DNA of 42,744 nt from Pseudonocardiales bacterium (GCA_019243635.1 JAFAUB010000088.1:1-42744), one strand, 5' to 3'. Counted from the first letter of the stretch, positions 26,989-40,800 are shown. Notes: generated from the sequence alone by a model not told the origin. Numbers and translations are program-made.

Positions 26989-29900
26989 TCAGTTCGCGGC
27001 ACGGCCTAGCTGCTGATCGATGAACTCCAGGACCTCCGAGGTCGTCGCCGTCTGAATCCTGCTCGCTACGTCAGAACTCTCCTCGGTGAGCGCGGTATCG
27101 CGCCACATCGACATGATCTTCTGCAACCGCGCCGTGATGGCAGCGCGGTCCCCGTTGTCTTCAGAAACGCCCGACAGGGCGGTTTCCAGGTTGTCCAGAT
27201 CGGCCAGGATGCTCGTGGGAGTAGTCATCGACCCGGAACACAGCTCCTCCCGCAGTAGTCGGGACAGAGCGGCGGGTGTCGGGTAGTCGAAGAGGACCGT
27301 GACCGGCAGGACGATGCCAGTGGCGGCAGCGATCCGGTTACGCAGCGCGACGGCGGTCAACGAGTCGAACCCCATATCCTTGAACGCACGGAGCGTCTCA
27401 GTCGCCTCGCCCGCCGGATGGCCCAGCACGATAGCGGCATGGGTCCGCACCAGGTCGAGCACAATGCGCTCCTGGTCGGCTTCGGACAACCCGAGCAGGC
27501 GTCGGGTCAGCGACTCCCTGGTCGAGGGATCGTCTTGCGCGACTCCTCGTCTCCTCCGTACGAGGCCGCGCAGCAGCGGTGGCACCGGGTGCGAAACGAT
27601 GTCGGCGGCCAGACCGGAGAGGTCGATCCTGGCGGGCACGAGTAGCGTCTCGCTGGTCCGCAACGCCGCATCGAACAGGGCCATGCTGTCGTCGACCGAC
27701 AGAGAGCACTGCCCCTCGCTGGACATCCGGCCCTGACCATGCTGCCACCATCCCCAGGCGAGTGAGAGTGCGGGGAGCCCTTGGGTGTGACGTTGGTGGG
27801 CTAGTCCATCGAGGTAGGCATTAGCCGCCGCGTAGCTCCCCTGCCCCGGGCTGCCCAGTAGCCCGGCGGCAGAGGAGAACAGGACGAACATGGTCAGTTC
27901 CGTGTCCCGGGTGAGGTCGTGCAGGTTGAGTGCGCCGTTGACCTTGGGGTCGAACACGGTGTCGATGTGGTGCTGGGTCAGGGTGGTGAGCACACCGTCA
28001 TCGAGCACACCGGCGGTGTGGATGACTCCGGTGAGTGGGTGCTGCGCGGGGATGTGCGCGATAACCTGGGCCAGGGCGTGGCGGTCGGCCACGTCGCAGG
28101 CGATCACCTGCGCCTGGGCGCCCAGACCGGTCAGCTCCGTGATCAGTGCGCCGGCCGAGGGAGTGTCGGGACCCCGCCGGCTGAGCAGCAGCAGCCGCCG
28201 TACGCCGTGCCGAGTGACCAGGTGGCGGGCCAGCGAAGCGCCCAACGTCCCGGTTCCCCCCGTGATCAACACCGTTCCGTGCGTACCGACTGCGCGCTGC
28301 GCGGCGGTGTCGTCGGTGGTGGTGACGCGGGTCAGGCGGGGTACCCAGGCGGTACCGCCACGCAGCGCGACCTGCGGCTCGTCACCGGCCAGCACCGCAG
28401 TCACCAGCGTGCTCGCGCTCTCGGCCCGGGTGTCGAGGTCCGCATCGAGCAGCACGATCCGGCCGGGTTCTTCGGACTGGCCTGAGCGGACCAGTCCCCA
28501 CACCGCCGCCGCCACCGGATCGTCGCATCCTGGGCCCATCCCGTGGCGGGTGAGGACCACCAGGCGGCGGCGGGTCCACCGCGGGTGGGTCAGGAACACC
28601 TGCAGGATCGCCAGCACCCGGCACACCACCGCCCGCGCATCCCGGCGACCGGTGCCGGTGTCGACCACCACCACAGCGGGTGTCCCGTCACCGGTATCCC
28701 GCAGCGAGTCCAGCTCGGCTACCGAGGACACCCACACCACACCCCCCGCAGCACCCGCCCCCGACTCGAGCGCAGGCATCGGCACCTGCGCCCACTGCAC
28801 GGCGAACAGCGAGCCGGCCACCCCAGCACCGGGCGGGACCAGCCGCCGCAGCGCCATCGGTCGAGACGCCACCGAGTCCAGCGAAGCCACCGGCTGACCG
28901 GACTGGTCAGCCAACTGCAGCGACACCACCCCCGCCCCCACCGACACCGCACGCACCCGCAACACCGACGCCCCCGACGCCCGCAGCACGACCCCATGCC
29001 AGGAAGACGGCAACAGCACCTCGCCATCCGCCATCCCGACGCTACCCTGGGTCACGCCGAGCGCGGTGGCGTGCCCAGCGGCGTCCAGCAGCGCCGGGTG
29101 GATCCCGAACCCGGCGGCCTGACCGCGCTGGTCCTTCGGCAGGGCGACCTCAGCGAACACCTCCCCCTCGCGCACCCAGGCCGCCCGCAGGCCCTGGAAC
29201 ACCGGCCCGTACTCATACCCCAGGTCGGCTTGCCGCTGATAAAAACCCTCCAGGCTCACCGGCTGCGCTCCCACCGGCGGCCAACTACCCGGCGGCCGAC
29301 TACCCGACGGTCGACTACCCGGCGGCCGACTACACAGTGTGATGTCCGGTTCAGGGCTGGTGGGGGTGAGGAACCCTCGGGCGTGGCAGGTCCAGGGCGC
29401 GGTGCTGGGGGCGTCATCGGGCCGGGAGTGAATGCTCACCGGTCGCCGCCCGGTCGGGTCTCCGCCCCCCACGGTGACCTGGATCCGGACCCCGCTCCGC
29501 TCGGCCAGTAACAGCGGTGCCTGGCACACCAACTCCTCCACCACCGGACAGTCCACCTCGTCGCCGGCGCGGATAGCCAGCTCGACGAACACCGTTCCCG
29601 GCGCCAACACCGCGCCCGATACCGCGTAGTCAGCCAGCCACGGGTGGGTAGCGAGCGACAACCGCGCGGTGAACATCACCCCATCACCCTCAGCCAACCT
29701 CACCACCGCACCCAACAACGGATGCTCCACAACCCCCGACACATCCTCCACCGGGCTCGGCGAACCCAACCAGTACCGCTGACGGTGAAAGGCATACGTC
29801 GGCAGCTCCACCCGCCGGCCGGTACCGGTGATGGCCGGCCAGTGCACAGGAAGACCACGCACGAACAATTCGGCGGCGCTGGAGAGCACCCCTGTCACCT

Positions 29901-32900
29901 CAGCGCCCTGGCGCAGCCCGGGGGTGACCGTGATACCTGTGGGGTGGCGGGGGTCGGCGTCGAGACAGTCGTGGACAAGGCCGGCTAGCACACCGCCGGG
30001 GCCGATCTCGATGAATGAGCGCACCCCGGTGGCATGAGCGCACCCGACCCCGTCGGCGAACCGCACCGTCCGGCGCGCATGCTCAGCCCAATACCCGGGG
30101 TTTCCCAAGACCGTCTCGTTGACGAGCTCACCGGTCACGTTGGAGACCACCGGGATCTGCGCGGTCCCGAACGACACCTTCCGCGCCGCGTCGTGGAGCT
30201 CTTCGAGCATCTCGTCCATGTGAGGTGAGTGGAACGCGTGACTGACCCGTAGGCCTCGGGTGCGCCACCCCCGATGGGTGCATTCCCGAAGCACTCGCGC
30301 CACCGCCTGCTCATCCCCGGAGATGACCACTGAGTGGGGACTGTTCACCGCCGCGATCGCCACCCGGTCCGCGCACCGGGCCACCAGCGGGGACACGTCC
30401 GTCGGCGAGGCGGCGACGGCGGCCATGCGACCGCCTGGGGGCAGTGCCTGCATCAGCCGCCCCCGGGCGGCCACCAGGGCGCACGCGTCGGGCAACGGCA
30501 ACACCCCTGACACGTGCGCGGCCACGATCTCCCCCACGGAGTGGCCCAGCACCACATCAGCCCGTAGTCCCCAGGATTCCAGCAAGCGGTACAGGCCCAC
30601 CTCGACGGCGAACAACCCGGCCTGAGTGAACACCGTCTGATCTACCAGACCGGGGTCGACGCTTCCGAACACCACCTCCCGCAGCGACCGTTCCACCTGA
30701 TCAGCCAGGTGCGCCTGCAGCCCGGCACACGCGGTGTCGAACGCCTCGGCGAACACCGGGTAAGCCCGGTGCAGCTCCTGGCCCATCCCCGCGTACTGGC
30801 TTCCCTGACCGGAGAACATCACCCCGACACCGCCCGGCTCCGCGAATGCCGTACCTGAGGTCACGCCGATCGCGGGCTCGTCCCGCGCCAACGCCCGCAG
30901 CCCGGTCAGCGCCGCCTGCCGATCGGTGGCCACCACCACAGCGCGATCGGTCAGCACCGCTCGGGTGGACACCAGGGACCACCCCACATCGGCGACACCG
31001 ATCTGTGGATGCTCCTCCAGGAACACCGCCAGCCGACCCGCCTGACCCCGCAGCGCCGACACCCCACAACCCGACACCACCACCGGCACCGGAAGACCCG
31101 GACTGTGTTCATGCGGCATCGGCTCGGGAACGGAGTCGGGCTCAGGGACGGAGTCGGGCTCGGGGACGGAGTCGGGCTCAGCGATGTGCTCGAGGATCAC
31201 GTGGGCGTTGGTTCCACTGACCCCGAAGGAGGACACCCCCGCGCGACGGGGACGGTCGGCGTCCGGCCATTCCCGTGCCTCGGTGAGCAGGGCCACCGCA
31301 CCGGCGGACCAGTCCACCTCCGGTGAGGGCTCCTGCACATGCAGGGTCTGGGGCAGCATCCCGTGCCGCATCGCCATCACCATCTTGATCACACCGGCCA
31401 CTCCCGCCGCGGCCTGGGCGTGACCGATGTTGGACTTCAACGACCCCAGCCACAACGGCCGACCCACCGGCCGGCCATGCCCGTACGTGGCCAACAACGC
31501 CTGTGCCTCGATCGGGTCCCCCAGCACGGTGCCGGTGCCATGCGCCTCCACCACATCCACCTCACCAGCGGAGAGCCCCGCATTCGCCAACGCCTGGCGG
31601 ATCACCCGCTGCTGCGAGGGGCCGTTGGGGGCGGTCAACCCGTTGGAGGCGCCGTCCTGGTTCACCGCGGATCCCCGCACCACCGCCAGCACCGGATGCC
31701 CCGACTGTCGAGCGACCGACAACCGCTCCAACAACAGCACACCGACACCCTCCGACCACGACGTCCCATCAGCACCAGCCGCGAACGACTTGCACCGGCC
31801 ATCCGGCGCCAACCCACGCTGCCGGGAGAACTCGGTGAACCCACGCGGTGTGGCCATGACCGTCGCGCCGCCGGCCAGCGCCATCGAACACTCGTCGTGC
31901 CGCAACGACTGCACCGCGAGATGAACCGTCACCAACGACGACGAGCACGCCGTGTCCACCGTGATCGCCGGACCCTCCAACCCGAACGTGTACGCCACCC
32001 GACCCGACGCGACACTGCCCGAAAGACCCGTGATCCGGTACCCTTCGAGGTCGCCGGCAGCCTGACGCATGCAGTCGTCGTAGTCATGACTGGTGACGCC
32101 GGTGAATACGCCGATGTCCTCACCCCGAACCGACGTCGGGTCGATCCCCGCCCGCTCGAAGACCTCCCACGAGGTCTCCAGCAGCAACCGCTGCTGCGGG
32201 TCCATCGCCAACGCCTCCCGCGGCGAGATCCCGAAGAACCCCGCATCGAAACCGGCGACCTCCGATACGAACCCGCCCTCGCGCACATACGACTTCCCCG
32301 CCCGGTCAGGGTCCGGGTCGAACAAGCCCTCCAGATCCCACCCACGATCCACCGGGAACTCCGAGATCGCATCGACCCCGTCCGCCACCAACCGCCACAG
32401 ATCCTCCGGCGAGCACACCCCACGCGGGAACCGACACGCCATCGCCACCACCGCCACCGGGTCGTCAGACACCGGAACAGCGGACGCTGAAACAACGGAC
32501 ACCCGTGCAGCCGGAGGTACCTGGACGCCCCGCAACCGACCTAGGAGATGGTCAGCGAGAGCGCATGGTGTGGGGTAGTCGAACACCAGGGTCGCCGGTA
32601 AGCGAAGACCCGTAGCCACGGTGAGACGGTTGCGCAGCTCCACGCCTGTCAACGAGTCGAGTCCCAGCTCCTTGAACGCCCGGGAGCCATCGATGGCACC
32701 CGGTGTCGCGTGTCCGAGCACCGCGGCCGCTTCGGCACGGACCACATCGAGCACGGCTTGGCCTCGGTCGGTCTCAGACAGCTCAGCCAGCCGCTGGACG
32801 AACGAGTCGTCGGTCACCGGTCCACCCTGCGCGCTCCGGCGGCCGGGGCGAACCATTCCCCGGAGCAACGGCGGCACGGAACCACCCCGCGCGCCCAGCA

Positions 32901-35900
32901 CAGCCGTGTCCAGACTCAGGGGAACCAGCACCGAGTCGTCGGCTCGCAACGCCGCATCGAACAGCGCGACACCCTCCTCCGGTGACAGTGGTCGCAGGCC
33001 GGCGCGGCCTATCCGCGCGTGGTCAACCTCCGCCAGCTGCTCAGTCATCCCACTCGCGTTCCCCCACAACCCCCAGGCGAGTGACACCGCGGGCAGTCCC
33101 TGAGCCCGACGTTGACGTGCCAGGCCATCCAGGAAGGCATTGGCCGCCGCATAGTTCGCCTGTCCGGGACTGCCCAACACCCCGGCGGCGGAGGAGAACA
33201 GCACGAACATCGCCGGCTCGGTGTCCCGGGTCAGTTCGTGCAGGTTGAGCGCACCGTCCACCTTGGGACTGAACACGGTGTCCACGCGCTGTGGTGTCAG
33301 GGTGCTGAGCACACCATCGTCGAGCACGCCGGCGGCGTGGATCACCCCGCTCAGCGGATACTCCTCAGGGATACCGGCGATCACCGCAGCCAACGCGTCC
33401 CGGTCAGCCACATCACACGCGACCGCTCGCGCCTGCGCCCCCAGCTCGGTCAACTCCGCGACCAACGCACCGGCTCCGGGTGCCTCAGGGCCCCGCCGAC
33501 CCACCAACACCAACCGCCGCACCCCATACCGGGTGACCAGATGACGGGCCAGCACACCACCCAACCCCCCGGTCCCCCCAGTGATCAACACCGTCCCCGT
33601 CCGAACCACCCCCTCCACGGCGCCGGCATCGGTGTCGATCGTGGTGGTCGCGCGGGCGAGGCGGGGCACCCACACCACACCCCGGCGCACCGCCATCTGC
33701 TGTTCACCACAGGCCAGCACCCGGGCCACCATCGTGTCCACGTCCGCGCCGTCGGGGTCCACGTCGATGTCGAGGAGCACGATCCGGTCGGGTTCCTCAG
33801 ACTGCGCCGAGCGCACCAGCCCCCACACCGCGGCCCCTACCGGATCAGCCCCTACCCGGTCAGCGCACTCCGGACCCACACCGCGGCGGGTGAGCACCAC
33901 CAGACGCGACGAGAGCAAACCCGGCTGCGCCAGGAACGCCTGCAACACTCCCAGCACCCGGCACACCACCGCCCGCACGTCCCCACCATCAGCGCCCCCA
34001 CCATCAACGCTGGTGTCGAGCACCACCACCCCCGGCACCTCAGCACCGACGTCGACCAGGGGCCCCACCCCATCAGCCGAAGACACCCACACCACATCCG
34101 ACACCGCCGGCATATCCGGCATCGGCACGTCAACCCAGCCGACGCCGAACAACGACCCAGCCACCCCCTCCCGCGCCACAGTCAACCGCTCAGCCGAAAC
34201 CGGACGGAACACGAGCGAACCGATCGACGAGACGGGCTGGCCGGACTGGTCAGCCAGCTGCAGCGACACCACCCCAGCTCCGGCGGACACCGCACGCACC
34301 CGCACCACCGACGCCCCCGAGGCATGCAACACGACCCCGTTCCACGAGAACGGCAACCGGACATGTCCGTCCGGGGTAGCCACGTTCTGCCCCGTGAAGG
34401 TGCTGGCGTGCAGCGCACACTCCGACAACGCCGGGTGCAGACCGAACCTGCCCGCGTCTCGCATCTGCTCTTCGGACAGGACGATCTCGCCGAAGATCTC
34501 CTCGCCGCGTCGCCACACTGCCCGCAGCCGCTGGAACTGCGGGCCGTAGGTGAGTCCGTCTGCGGCGAAGTCCGCATAGACACCCTGAATGTCCACCGGG
34601 TCCGCACCTGGCGGCGGCCACGCCGAGAGCTCGAACTCAGGTGCCGCAGCGACTGGTGACAGGAAACCGCTGGCATGGCAGGTCCACGGGGCCTCAGAGG
34701 CAGCGTCCGACAAGCAGGAGTACACGATCACCGAACGCCGACCGTCCACGTCCGGGCTCCCCACACCCACCTGCAGCCGGAGCCCACCGCAGTGGGGCAA
34801 CACGAGTGGTTCTTCGATCACCAACTCGTCGAGCACGGCACAGCCGACCTCGTCACCGGCACGGATCGCCAACTCCACCAGCGCGACACCGGGAAGGACG
34901 ACGGTGCCGAACACGACGTGATCAGCAAGCCACGGGTGGGTGGCCAGCGACAACCGACTGGTCAGTACCACGCCGTCGGTATCAGGGAGCGTGACCACCG
35001 CGCCCAGCAGCGGGTGGTCCGCCGCACCCAACCCCACACATGACACATCCCCTGCCGGGTTCGGCGACTCCAGCCAGAAACGCTGACGCGCGAACGCATA
35101 CGTCGGCAGCTCCACCCGCCGGCCCTCACCGATGACAGCTCCCCACCGCACCGGTAGGCCGCGGACGAACAGCTCGGCGGCGGAGGTGGTGACCCGCTGC
35201 AGGCCGCCGTCCTCGCGCCGCAGCGTGCCGGTGACCACGGCGGGAGCGGTGTCGGTCTCGTCGAGGGTCTCCTGGATGCTGGTGGTCAGCACCGGATGGG
35301 GGCTGACCTCCACGAACGCCCGGTAACCCGCCGCGGTCAACCCGCGCACGGCCGCGTCGAACCTGACCGGCTCACGCAGGTTCCGATACCAGTAGTCCGC
35401 GTCCATGCCGGCGATATCCAGCCAGGCGCCCTCGACCGTGGAGTACAGCGGCACCCGCCCCGACTGCGGGCGGATATCCGCTAATACCTCCACCAGCTCC
35501 CCGCGGATCTCGTCGACATGCCCGGAATGCCCTGCGAATTCCACCCCCGGCAGTCGCCAACGAAGCATACGCTCCGCGGAAAGCCGAACCTCGAACTCTT
35601 CCATCGCGTCGGTATCGCCGGATACGGTCACCGAGGCTCGTCCGTTGACAGCGGCCACCCACAACCGGTTCTTCCAGAAGGGCAGCAGCTCAACCACCTC
35701 GTCATAGGGCGCCACTACTGATACCATCGCTCCGTGACCGGCCAGGTGTCGGCTGATCAGCCTGCTGCGCAGAGTCACCACCTTCGCGGCATCAGCCAAC
35801 GACAGGCCTCCGGCCACACACGCCGCGGCGATCTCCCCCTGTGAATGCCCCACCACCGCATCCGGATGTACCCCGAGGGAGGACCACAGCGCGGCGAGGG

Positions 35901-37803
35901 AGACCATCACCGCCCAGGAGACCGGCTGCACCACCTCCACCCGGGCCAGCGCCGCCTCGTCGTCCAGCGCCTCGCTCAGTGACCAGTCCACCCAGGGTGT
36001 GAGCACCTCCGCGCACCGACCCATCGACTCGGCGAACACCGGCGAGGACCGCATCAGCTCCCGGCCCATCCCCACCCACTGCGCACCCTGGCCGGAGAAA
36101 ACGAACACCACTGTGCCCGTGACATCGGCTGTGCCCGTCACTACTGTCGGCGTGGGCTCACCACGCGCCACCGCCTCAAGCCCGGCCAGAGCCGCTGTCC
36201 GGTCAGCGGCCACCACCACACCGCGATCGCCCAACACCGCCCGGGTAGTCACCAACGACCACCCCACATCAGCCAGACCGATCTCCGGATGCTCCTTCAG
36301 AAACGAAACCACCCGCCCCGCCTGCCCCCGCACCCCATCCACCCCACACCCCGACACCACCACCGGCACCACCACACCATCAACAGATCCAGAAACACCA
36401 TCCTCCAACTCCACGGCCGGGGCCTGCTCGAGAACGACATGCGCATTCGTACCGCTTGCACCGAATGCTGATACAGCGGCGCGGCGAGGACGACCTGTGT
36501 CCGACCATTCCCGTTCATGGGTGAGCAGCTCCACCGCGCCGGTCGACCAGTCCACCTTCGGTGAGGGCTCATCCACGTGCAGAGTCTTGGGCAGCATCCC
36601 GTGCCGCATCGCCATCACCATCTTGATCACACCGGCCACCCCCGCCGCGGCCTGGGTATGACCGATGTTCGACTTCACCGACCCCAACCACAACGGACGA
36701 CCCGCCGACCGCGCCTTCCCGTACGTCGCCAGGAGGGCTTCCGCCTCGATCGGGTCGCCCAACGTGGTCCCGGTGCCGTGCGCCTCCACCACGTCGACAT
36801 CCGCCACGCACAACCGGGCGTTGGCCAGCGCCTGGCGGATCACCCGCTGCTGCGACGGACCGTTCGGGGCCGTCAGACCGTTCGACGCGCCGTCCTGGTT
36901 CACCGCCGATCCCCGCACCACCGCCAACACCGGATGCCCCGACTCCCGAGCGACCGACAACCGCTCCAACAGGACCACACCCACCCCCTCCCCCCACGCG
37001 GTCCCATCAGCACCAGCCGCGAACGACTTACACCGACCATCCGGTGCCAGCGCCCGCTGCCGGGAGAACTCGACGAACGTCCCCGCCGTGGCCATCACCG
37101 TCACACCACCGGCCAACGCCATCGAACACTCACCCAGCCGCAACGACTGCACCGCCAGATGCACCGCCACCAACGACGACGAACACGCCGTGTCCACCGT
37201 GATCGCCGGACCCTCCAACCCCAACGTGTACGCCACCCGGCCGATGGCGGCGCTGCCCGAACTACCAGTGCCCATATATCCTTCGAATTCCTCCGGAACC
37301 GGATGAAGCCGAGCTCCGTGGTCATGGTTGATCACACCGCCGAACACACCGATGTCCTTGCCGCGAACCGAGGTCGGGTCGATTCCCGCCCGCTCGAAGA
37401 CCTCCCACGAGGTCTCCAGCAGCAACCGCTGCTGCGGGTCCATCGCCAACGCCTCACGCGGTGAGATCCCGAAGAACCCCGGGTCGAACAACGCCATATC
37501 GTACAGAAAGCCGCCCGCACGCACATACGACTTCCCCGCCCGCTCCGGGTCCGGGTCGTACAGCCCGGCCAGGTCCCACCCGCGGTCTTCCGGAAAACCA
37601 GACATCGCGTCCACCCCGTCGGCCACCAACCGCCACAGGTCCTCCGGCGAACACACCCCACCAGGAAAACGACACCCCATCGCGATAATGGCGATCGGCT
37701 CGGTTGACACGGCTGCCGACCTGGCGTGTTGCCGGCGTAGCCGCTCGTTCTCCTTGAGAGAGGCACGAAGCGCTTCGACGAGCTGGTCCTGAGAGGTCGT
37801 CAC
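26989..37803 (-). CDS. Type I PKS, two modules (KS-AT-DH-KR-ACP)x2, AsmB-like
   Basis: The protein has 3604 residues. It opens with a docking coiled coil (1-28). First module: KS 33-460 (Cys207), AT 565-840 (Ser in GHSQGE; specificity motif FAGH at 756-759), DH 930-1140 (His962 present, catalytic Asp replaced by Glu1128), KR 1400-1580 (LDD, Tyr1551), ACP Ser1717. Second module: KS 1782-2205, AT 2325-2610 (GHSVGE; malonyl-type HAFH at 2522-2525), DH 2694-2915 with Tyr2726 in place of the catalytic His, KR 3175-3350 (motifs intact, Tyr3324), ACP near 3481, then a docking tail and no TE. The GTG at 37803 follows GGAGG. The order of specificities fits modules 3 (methoxymalonyl) and 4 (malonyl, C-9 left as ketone) of proansamitocin synthesis, but the second KR looks active, which that model does not predict. 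Confidence 0.94.
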   Translation of the reverse strand: MTTSQDQLVEALRASLKENERLRRQHARSAAVSTEPIAIIAMGCRFPGGVCSPEDLWRLVADGVDAMSGFPEDRGWDLAGLYDPDPERAGKSYVRAGGFLYDMALFDPGFFGISPREALAMDPQQRLLLETSWEVFERAGIDPTSVRGKDIGVFGGVINHDHGARLHPVPEEFEGYMGTGSSGSAAIGRVAYTLGLEGPAITVDTACSSSLVAVHLAVQSLRLGECSMALAGGVTVMATAGTFVEFSRQRALAPDGRCKSFAAGADGTAWGEGVGVVLLERLSVARESGHPVLAVVRGSAVNQDGASNGLTAPNGPSQQRVIRQALANARLCVADVDVVEAHGTGTTLGDPIEAEALLATYGKARSAGRPLWLGSVKSNIGHTQAAAGVAGVIKMVMAMRHGMLPKTLHVDEPSPKVDWSTGAVELLTHEREWSDTGRPRRAAVSAFGASGTNAHVVLEQAPAVELEDGVSGSVDGVVVPVVVSGCGVDGVRGQAGRVVSFLKEHPEIGLADVGWSLVTTRAVLGDRGVVVAADRTAALAGLEAVARGEPTPTVVTGTADVTGTVVFVFSGQGAQWVGMGRELMRSSPVFAESMGRCAEVLTPWVDWSLSEALDDEAALARVEVVQPVSWAVMVSLAALWSSLGVHPDAVVGHSQGEIAAACVAGGLSLADAAKVVTLRSRLISRHLAGHGAMVSVVAPYDEVVELLPFWKNRLWVAAVNGRASVTVSGDTDAMEEFEVRLSAERMLRWRLPGVEFAGHSGHVDEIRGELVEVLADIRPQSGRVPLYSTVEGAWLDIAGMDADYWYRNLREPVRFDAAVRGLTAAGYRAFVEVSPHPVLTTSIQETLDETDTAPAVVTGTLRREDGGLQRVTTSAAELFVRGLPVRWGAVIGEGRRVELPTYAFARQRFWLESPNPAGDVSCVGLGAADHPLLGAVVTLPDTDGVVLTSRLSLATHPWLADHVVFGTVVLPGVALVELAIRAGDEVGCAVLDELVIEEPLVLPHCGGLRLQVGVGSPDVDGRRSVIVYSCLSDAASEAPWTCHASGFLSPVAAAPEFELSAWPPPGADPVDIQGVYADFAADGLTYGPQFQRLRAVWRRGEEIFGEIVLSEEQMRDAGRFGLHPALSECALHASTFTGQNVATPDGHVRLPFSWNGVVLHASGASVVRVRAVSAGAGVVSLQLADQSGQPVSSIGSLVFRPVSAERLTVAREGVAGSLFGVGWVDVPMPDMPAVSDVVWVSSADGVGPLVDVGAEVPGVVVLDTSVDGGGADGGDVRAVVCRVLGVLQAFLAQPGLLSSRLVVLTRRGVGPECADRVGADPVGAAVWGLVRSAQSEEPDRIVLLDIDVDPDGADVDTMVARVLACGEQQMAVRRGVVWVPRLARATTTIDTDAGAVEGVVRTGTVLITGGTGGLGGVLARHLVTRYGVRRLVLVGRRGPEAPGAGALVAELTELGAQARAVACDVADRDALAAVIAGIPEEYPLSGVIHAAGVLDDGVLSTLTPQRVDTVFSPKVDGALNLHELTRDTEPAMFVLFSSAAGVLGSPGQANYAAANAFLDGLARQRRAQGLPAVSLAWGLWGNASGMTEQLAEVDHARIGRAGLRPLSPEEGVALFDAALRADDSVLVPLSLDTAVLGARGGSVPPLLRGMVRPGRRSAQGGPVTDDSFVQRLAELSETDRGQAVLDVVRAEAAAVLGHATPGAIDGSRAFKELGLDSLTGVELRNRLTVATGLRLPATLVFDYPTPCALADHLLGRLRGVQVPPAARVSVVSASAVPVSDDPVAVVAMACRFPRGVCSPEDLWRLVADGVDAISEFPVDRGWDLEGLFDPDPDRAGKSYVREGGFVSEVAGFDAGFFGISPREALAMDPQQRLLLETSWEVFERAGIDPTSVRGEDIGVFTGVTSHDYDDCMRQAAGDLEGYRITGLSGSVASGRVAYTFGLEGPAITVDTACSSSLVTVHLAVQSLRHDECSMALAGGATVMATPRGFTEFSRQRGLAPDGRCKSFAAGADGTSWSEGVGVLLLERLSVARQSGHPVLAVVRGSAVNQDGASNGLTAPNGPSQQRVIRQALANAGLSAGEVDVVEAHGTGTVLGDPIEAQALLATYGHGRPVGRPLWLGSLKSNIGHAQAAAGVAGVIKMVMAMRHGMLPQTLHVQEPSPEVDWSAGAVALLTEAREWPDADRPRRAGVSSFGVSGTNAHVILEHIAEPDSVPEPDSVPEPDSVPEPMPHEHSPGLPVPVVVSGCGVSALRGQAGRLAVFLEEHPQIGVADVGWSLVSTRAVLTDRAVVVATDRQAALTGLRALARDEPAIGVTSGTAFAEPGGVGVMFSGQGSQYAGMGQELHRAYPVFAEAFDTACAGLQAHLADQVERSLREVVFGSVDPGLVDQTVFTQAGLFAVEVGLYRLLESWGLRADVVLGHSVGEIVAAHVSGVLPLPDACALVAARGRLMQALPPGGRMAAVAASPTDVSPLVARCADRVAIAAVNSPHSVVISGDEQAVARVLRECTHRGWRTRGLRVSHAFHSPHMDEMLEELHDAARKVSFGTAQIPVVSNVTGELVNETVLGNPGYWAEHARRTVRFADGVGCAHATGVRSFIEIGPGGVLAGLVHDCLDADPRHPTGITVTPGLRQGAEVTGVLSSAAELFVRGLPVHWPAITGTGRRVELPTYAFHRQRYWLGSPSPVEDVSGVVEHPLLGAVVRLAEGDGVMFTARLSLATHPWLADYAVSGAVLAPGTVFVELAIRAGDEVDCPVVEELVCQAPLLLAERSGVRIQVTVGGGDPTGRRPVSIHSRPDDAPSTAPWTCHARGFLTPTSPEPDITLCSRPPGSRPSGSRPPGSWPPVGAQPVSLEGFYQRQADLGYEYGPVFQGLRAAWVREGEVFAEVALPKDQRGQAAGFGIHPALLDAAGHATALGVTQGSVGMADGEVLLPSSWHGVVLRASGASVLRVRAVSVGAGVVSLQLADQSGQPVASLDSVASRPMALRRLVPPGAGVAGSLFAVQWAQVPMPALESGAGAAGGVVWVSSVAELDSLRDTGDGTPAVVVVDTGTGRRDARAVVCRVLAILQVFLTHPRWTRRRLVVLTRHGMGPGCDDPVAAAVWGLVRSGQSEEPGRIVLLDADLDTRAESASTLVTAVLAGDEPQVALRGGTAWVPRLTRVTTTDDTAAQRAVGTHGTVLITGGTGTLGASLARHLVTRHGVRRLLLLSRRGPDTPSAGALITELTGLGAQAQVIACDVADRHALAQVIAHIPAQHPLTGVIHTAGVLDDGVLTTLTQHHIDTVFDPKVNGALNLHDLTRDTELTMFVLFSSAAGLLGSPGQGSYAAANAYLDGLAHQRHTQGLPALSLAWGWWQHGQGRMSSEGQCSLSVDDSMALFDAALRTSETLLVPARIDLSGLAADIVSHPVPPLLRGLVRRRRGVAQDDPSTRESLTRRLLGLSEADQERIVLDLVRTHAAIVLGHPAGEATETLRAFKDMGFDSLTAVALRNRIAAATGIVLPVTVLFDYPTPAALSRLLREELCSGSMTTPTSILADLDNLETALSGVSEDNGDRAAITARLQKIMSMWRDTALTEESSDVASRIQTATTSEVLEFIDQQLGRAAN
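29275..29334. repeat. 15-bp tandem repeat x4 in the second-module DH
   Basis: Four 15-bp units of the form CGGCGGCCGACTACC run in frame in the PKS gene and encode a PPGS/R-rich insertion (about residues 2826-2843). The insertion is in a dehydratase that has already lost its catalytic His. Confidence 0.85.
31121..31174. repeat. 18-bp tandem repeat x3 in the KS-AT linker of the second module
   Basis: Three 18-bp units encode EPDSVP repeats (about residues 2209-2228) in the linker after the KS. The change is in frame and should only lengthen the linker. Confidence 0.88.
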
Positions 37804-37832
37804 GTGTGTCCTCCACGCTCGAAGGGTTCGGC

Positions 37833-40800
37833 TCAGCTCAACGCTCGCCGCACGAGATCGGCTGCATCCATCGTGTCGATGAGATCTGTTCCGTCGTCGC
37901 CCGGCGGCGCGGTTTCGACATCACTGGAGTCCGCAAGCCGCAACAGCACCTCCAGTATCCCCGCCTCCCTGAACCGATCGAACGGCACTGTCACCAACGC
38001 CTTGCGGACTTCGTCCTCGCGTGCGCCGAGCGGGTCGTCAGAGGAGGCGTCCGGAAAGAGCTCCGTTTTCATCCGGTCGGCGAGGTCGGTCGGCGTCGGA
38101 TGGTCGAACACGACGGCGACCGGCAGCCGCACGCCAGTGGCTCCGCACAGCCGGTTGCGCAACTCGACCGCCGTGAGCGAGTCGAAGCCCACGTCCCGGA
38201 ACTGCTGGTCTGCTCCCACCGAGCTCGCCGCGGAATGTCCGAGCACCGCGGCGGCTTCTCTCCGCACCAGGTCGAGCAGGGCACGACGTCGTTCGTCTGC
38301 TGGGAGGGTGCGCAGTCGGGTGGCCAGCGACTGTCCCGTCACCACGCCCGGGCTCGCCACCGGACGGCCCCGCCTGACCAAACCCCGCAACAACGGCGGT
38401 ACCGCATCACCAGCCGTTACCGACGAATCCAGCCGCATCGCCACCATCACCGGATCATCGGCTCGCAGTCCCGCATCGAACAACGCCATCCCCTCAGCAG
38501 AGGACAACGGCCGCAACCCACCACGCCCCCGACCCATACCGGCATCCATCAACTCGGCGGCCATCCCTCCAGCCCACATCCCCCACGCCAACGACACCGC
38601 CGGCAGTCCCGCAGCCCGGCGTTGACGCGCCAGGCCATCCAGATAGGCGTTGGCCGCCGCGTAGTTCGCCTGCCCCGGACTGCCCAGCACCCCGGCGACC
38701 GAGGAGAACAACACGAACATGTCCAGCTTCGTGTCTCGAGTCAGGTCGTGCAGGTTGAGCGCGCCATCGACTTTGGGGCTGAACACGGTATCCACCCGCT
38801 GCGGTGTCAGCGTGCTGAGCACACCGTCGTCCAGCACACCGGCGGCGTGGATCACCCCGCGCAGCGGGTACTCCACCGGGATCCCGGCGATCACCTCGGC
38901 CACCGCGTGGCGGTCGGCCACATCGCAGGCGATCACCCGCGCGTGCGCCCCCAGCGCAGCCAGCTCCGCGATGAGCCCAGCGGCCCCGGGAGCATCCAGA
39001 CCCCGCCGGCTCACCAGCACCAGCCGCCGCACCCCGTGCTGGGCGACGAGGTGGCGGGCCAGCACACCACCCAGCGCCCCAGTCCCCCCAGTGATCAACA
39101 CTGTCCCGCCCGTACCGGCCTCAGCGTCAGCAGGGGCGTTCTCAGTGGGGGTGGCGCGGGTGAGGCGGGGTACCCACACCGCACCCCCACGCACCGCCAG
39201 CTGCGGCTCGTCCCAGGCCGACACCCCAGCCACCAGCGCGCTCCCGGTGTCGGTGTCGGTGTCGAGGAGCACGATGCGGTCGGGTTCTTCGGACTGGGCT
39301 GAGCGGACCAGTCCCCACACCGCCGCGGCCACCGGATCACCAGACCCGGGGCCCATCCCGTGGCGGGTGAGTACCACCAGGCGGCTGGAGGCCAGTCCCG
39401 GCCGCGTCACGAACGCCCGCAGCACTGCCAGCACCGCACACACCACCGCACGCACGTCCCGACCACCTGTACCGATGTCGAGGCCGGTGTCGAGCACCAC
39501 CACACCTGGTGCTCCACCCCCAGCGTCAAGGAGCGAGCCCATGTCACCGACCGAGGACACCCACGCCACATCCCCTGCGGCGTCCCCCCGCGCAGGCGCC
39601 GGCGTCGGCACCTCAACCCACTCCACCTCGAACAACGAACCGGACACCCCGTCCGGGGCCACCCCCCATTGCTCCACCGAAACCGGACGGGACACCAACG
39701 ACTCGATCACCGCCACCGGCGCGCCCGCGGCGTCCGCCAGCTGCAACGACACTTCATCGCGACCGTTCGACACCAAACGAACCCGAAGCGCCGAAGCCCC
39801 GCCAGACCACTCCTGGATCCCCCGCCAGGCGAAAGGCAGCCTGACGCGCTCGTCGATGCGCTCCTCCAACCCACCCAGGGTGATGGCCTGCAACGCGGCA
39901 TCCAGCAACGCCGGATGCACCCCGAAACCACCGGCATCCTCGTGTTGCTGTTCCGGGAGGGCGACCTCAGCGAAGAGCTCGTCACCGCGCCGCCACGCTG
40001 CTCGCAGGCCCTGGAACGCCGGCCCGTAGCGGTAACCAGACTCCACCAGGTCTTCGTAGAAACCGCTGACATCCATCGGAACCGCCCCGGCCGGCGGCCA
40101 CGCCGAGAGCTCGAACGACGGCGGCTTCCCCACTGTGGCGAGCACGCCGCTGACATGTCGCGTCCATGCCACGTCCGCAGCGGCGTCCTCCGGCCGCGAG
40201 TGCACGGTGACCACGCGTCGACCATCCTCATCGGCTGCATCCACCATGACGTGCAGCCGAACACCGGACTCCGCCGGCAGTACCAAGGGCGTCTCGTTGA
40301 CCAGCTCCTCGACGACGTCGCACCCGACCTCATCGCCGGCTCGGACCACCAGCTCCAGCAGCGCCGTGCCCGGAACGACCACGGTGCTCAACACCACGTG
40401 ATCGGTAAGCCAGGGGTGGGTGCGAGCCGACAACCGGCCGGCGAACACCGCCTGCTCGGTACCGGGCAGGTCCACCGCAGCGGCCAGCAACGGATGTCTC
40501 AGCGTGGTCGTGGCCAGGTCCGAGGTGCTCGACAGCCGTTCTGACGCCTCCACCCAGTAGCGCTGGTGGCGGAAGGCATAGGTGGGCAGCTCGACGAGCC
40601 GGGCCTGCGCACCGTCGAACAGCCGTGCCCACTGCACCGGCACTCCGCGAACGTGCGCCTGGGCCAGCGCCGTCACCACGGCGGTGACCTCACCGCGGTC
40701 ACCGCGCAACGCCGGAAGGCACAGACTCACGTCGGACTCCTCGCCGAGCGACTCCTGGGCCATCGCGGTGAGCACGCCGCTCGGCCCCAGCTCCAGGAAC

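Noticed and set aside
35510..35540. FAGH-type AT as an ethylmalonyl-specific domain
   Set aside because: No crotonyl-CoA carboxylase gene is in the window and a full methoxymalonyl cassette is, so methoxymalonyl is the simpler reading.
37806..39302. Long plus-strand open frame of nearly 500 codons opposite the AsmA-like PKS
   Set aside because: Antisense shadow of a high-GC coding strand; it shows no domain and no ribosome site. The same holds for frames at 33112-34659 and 28543-29511.
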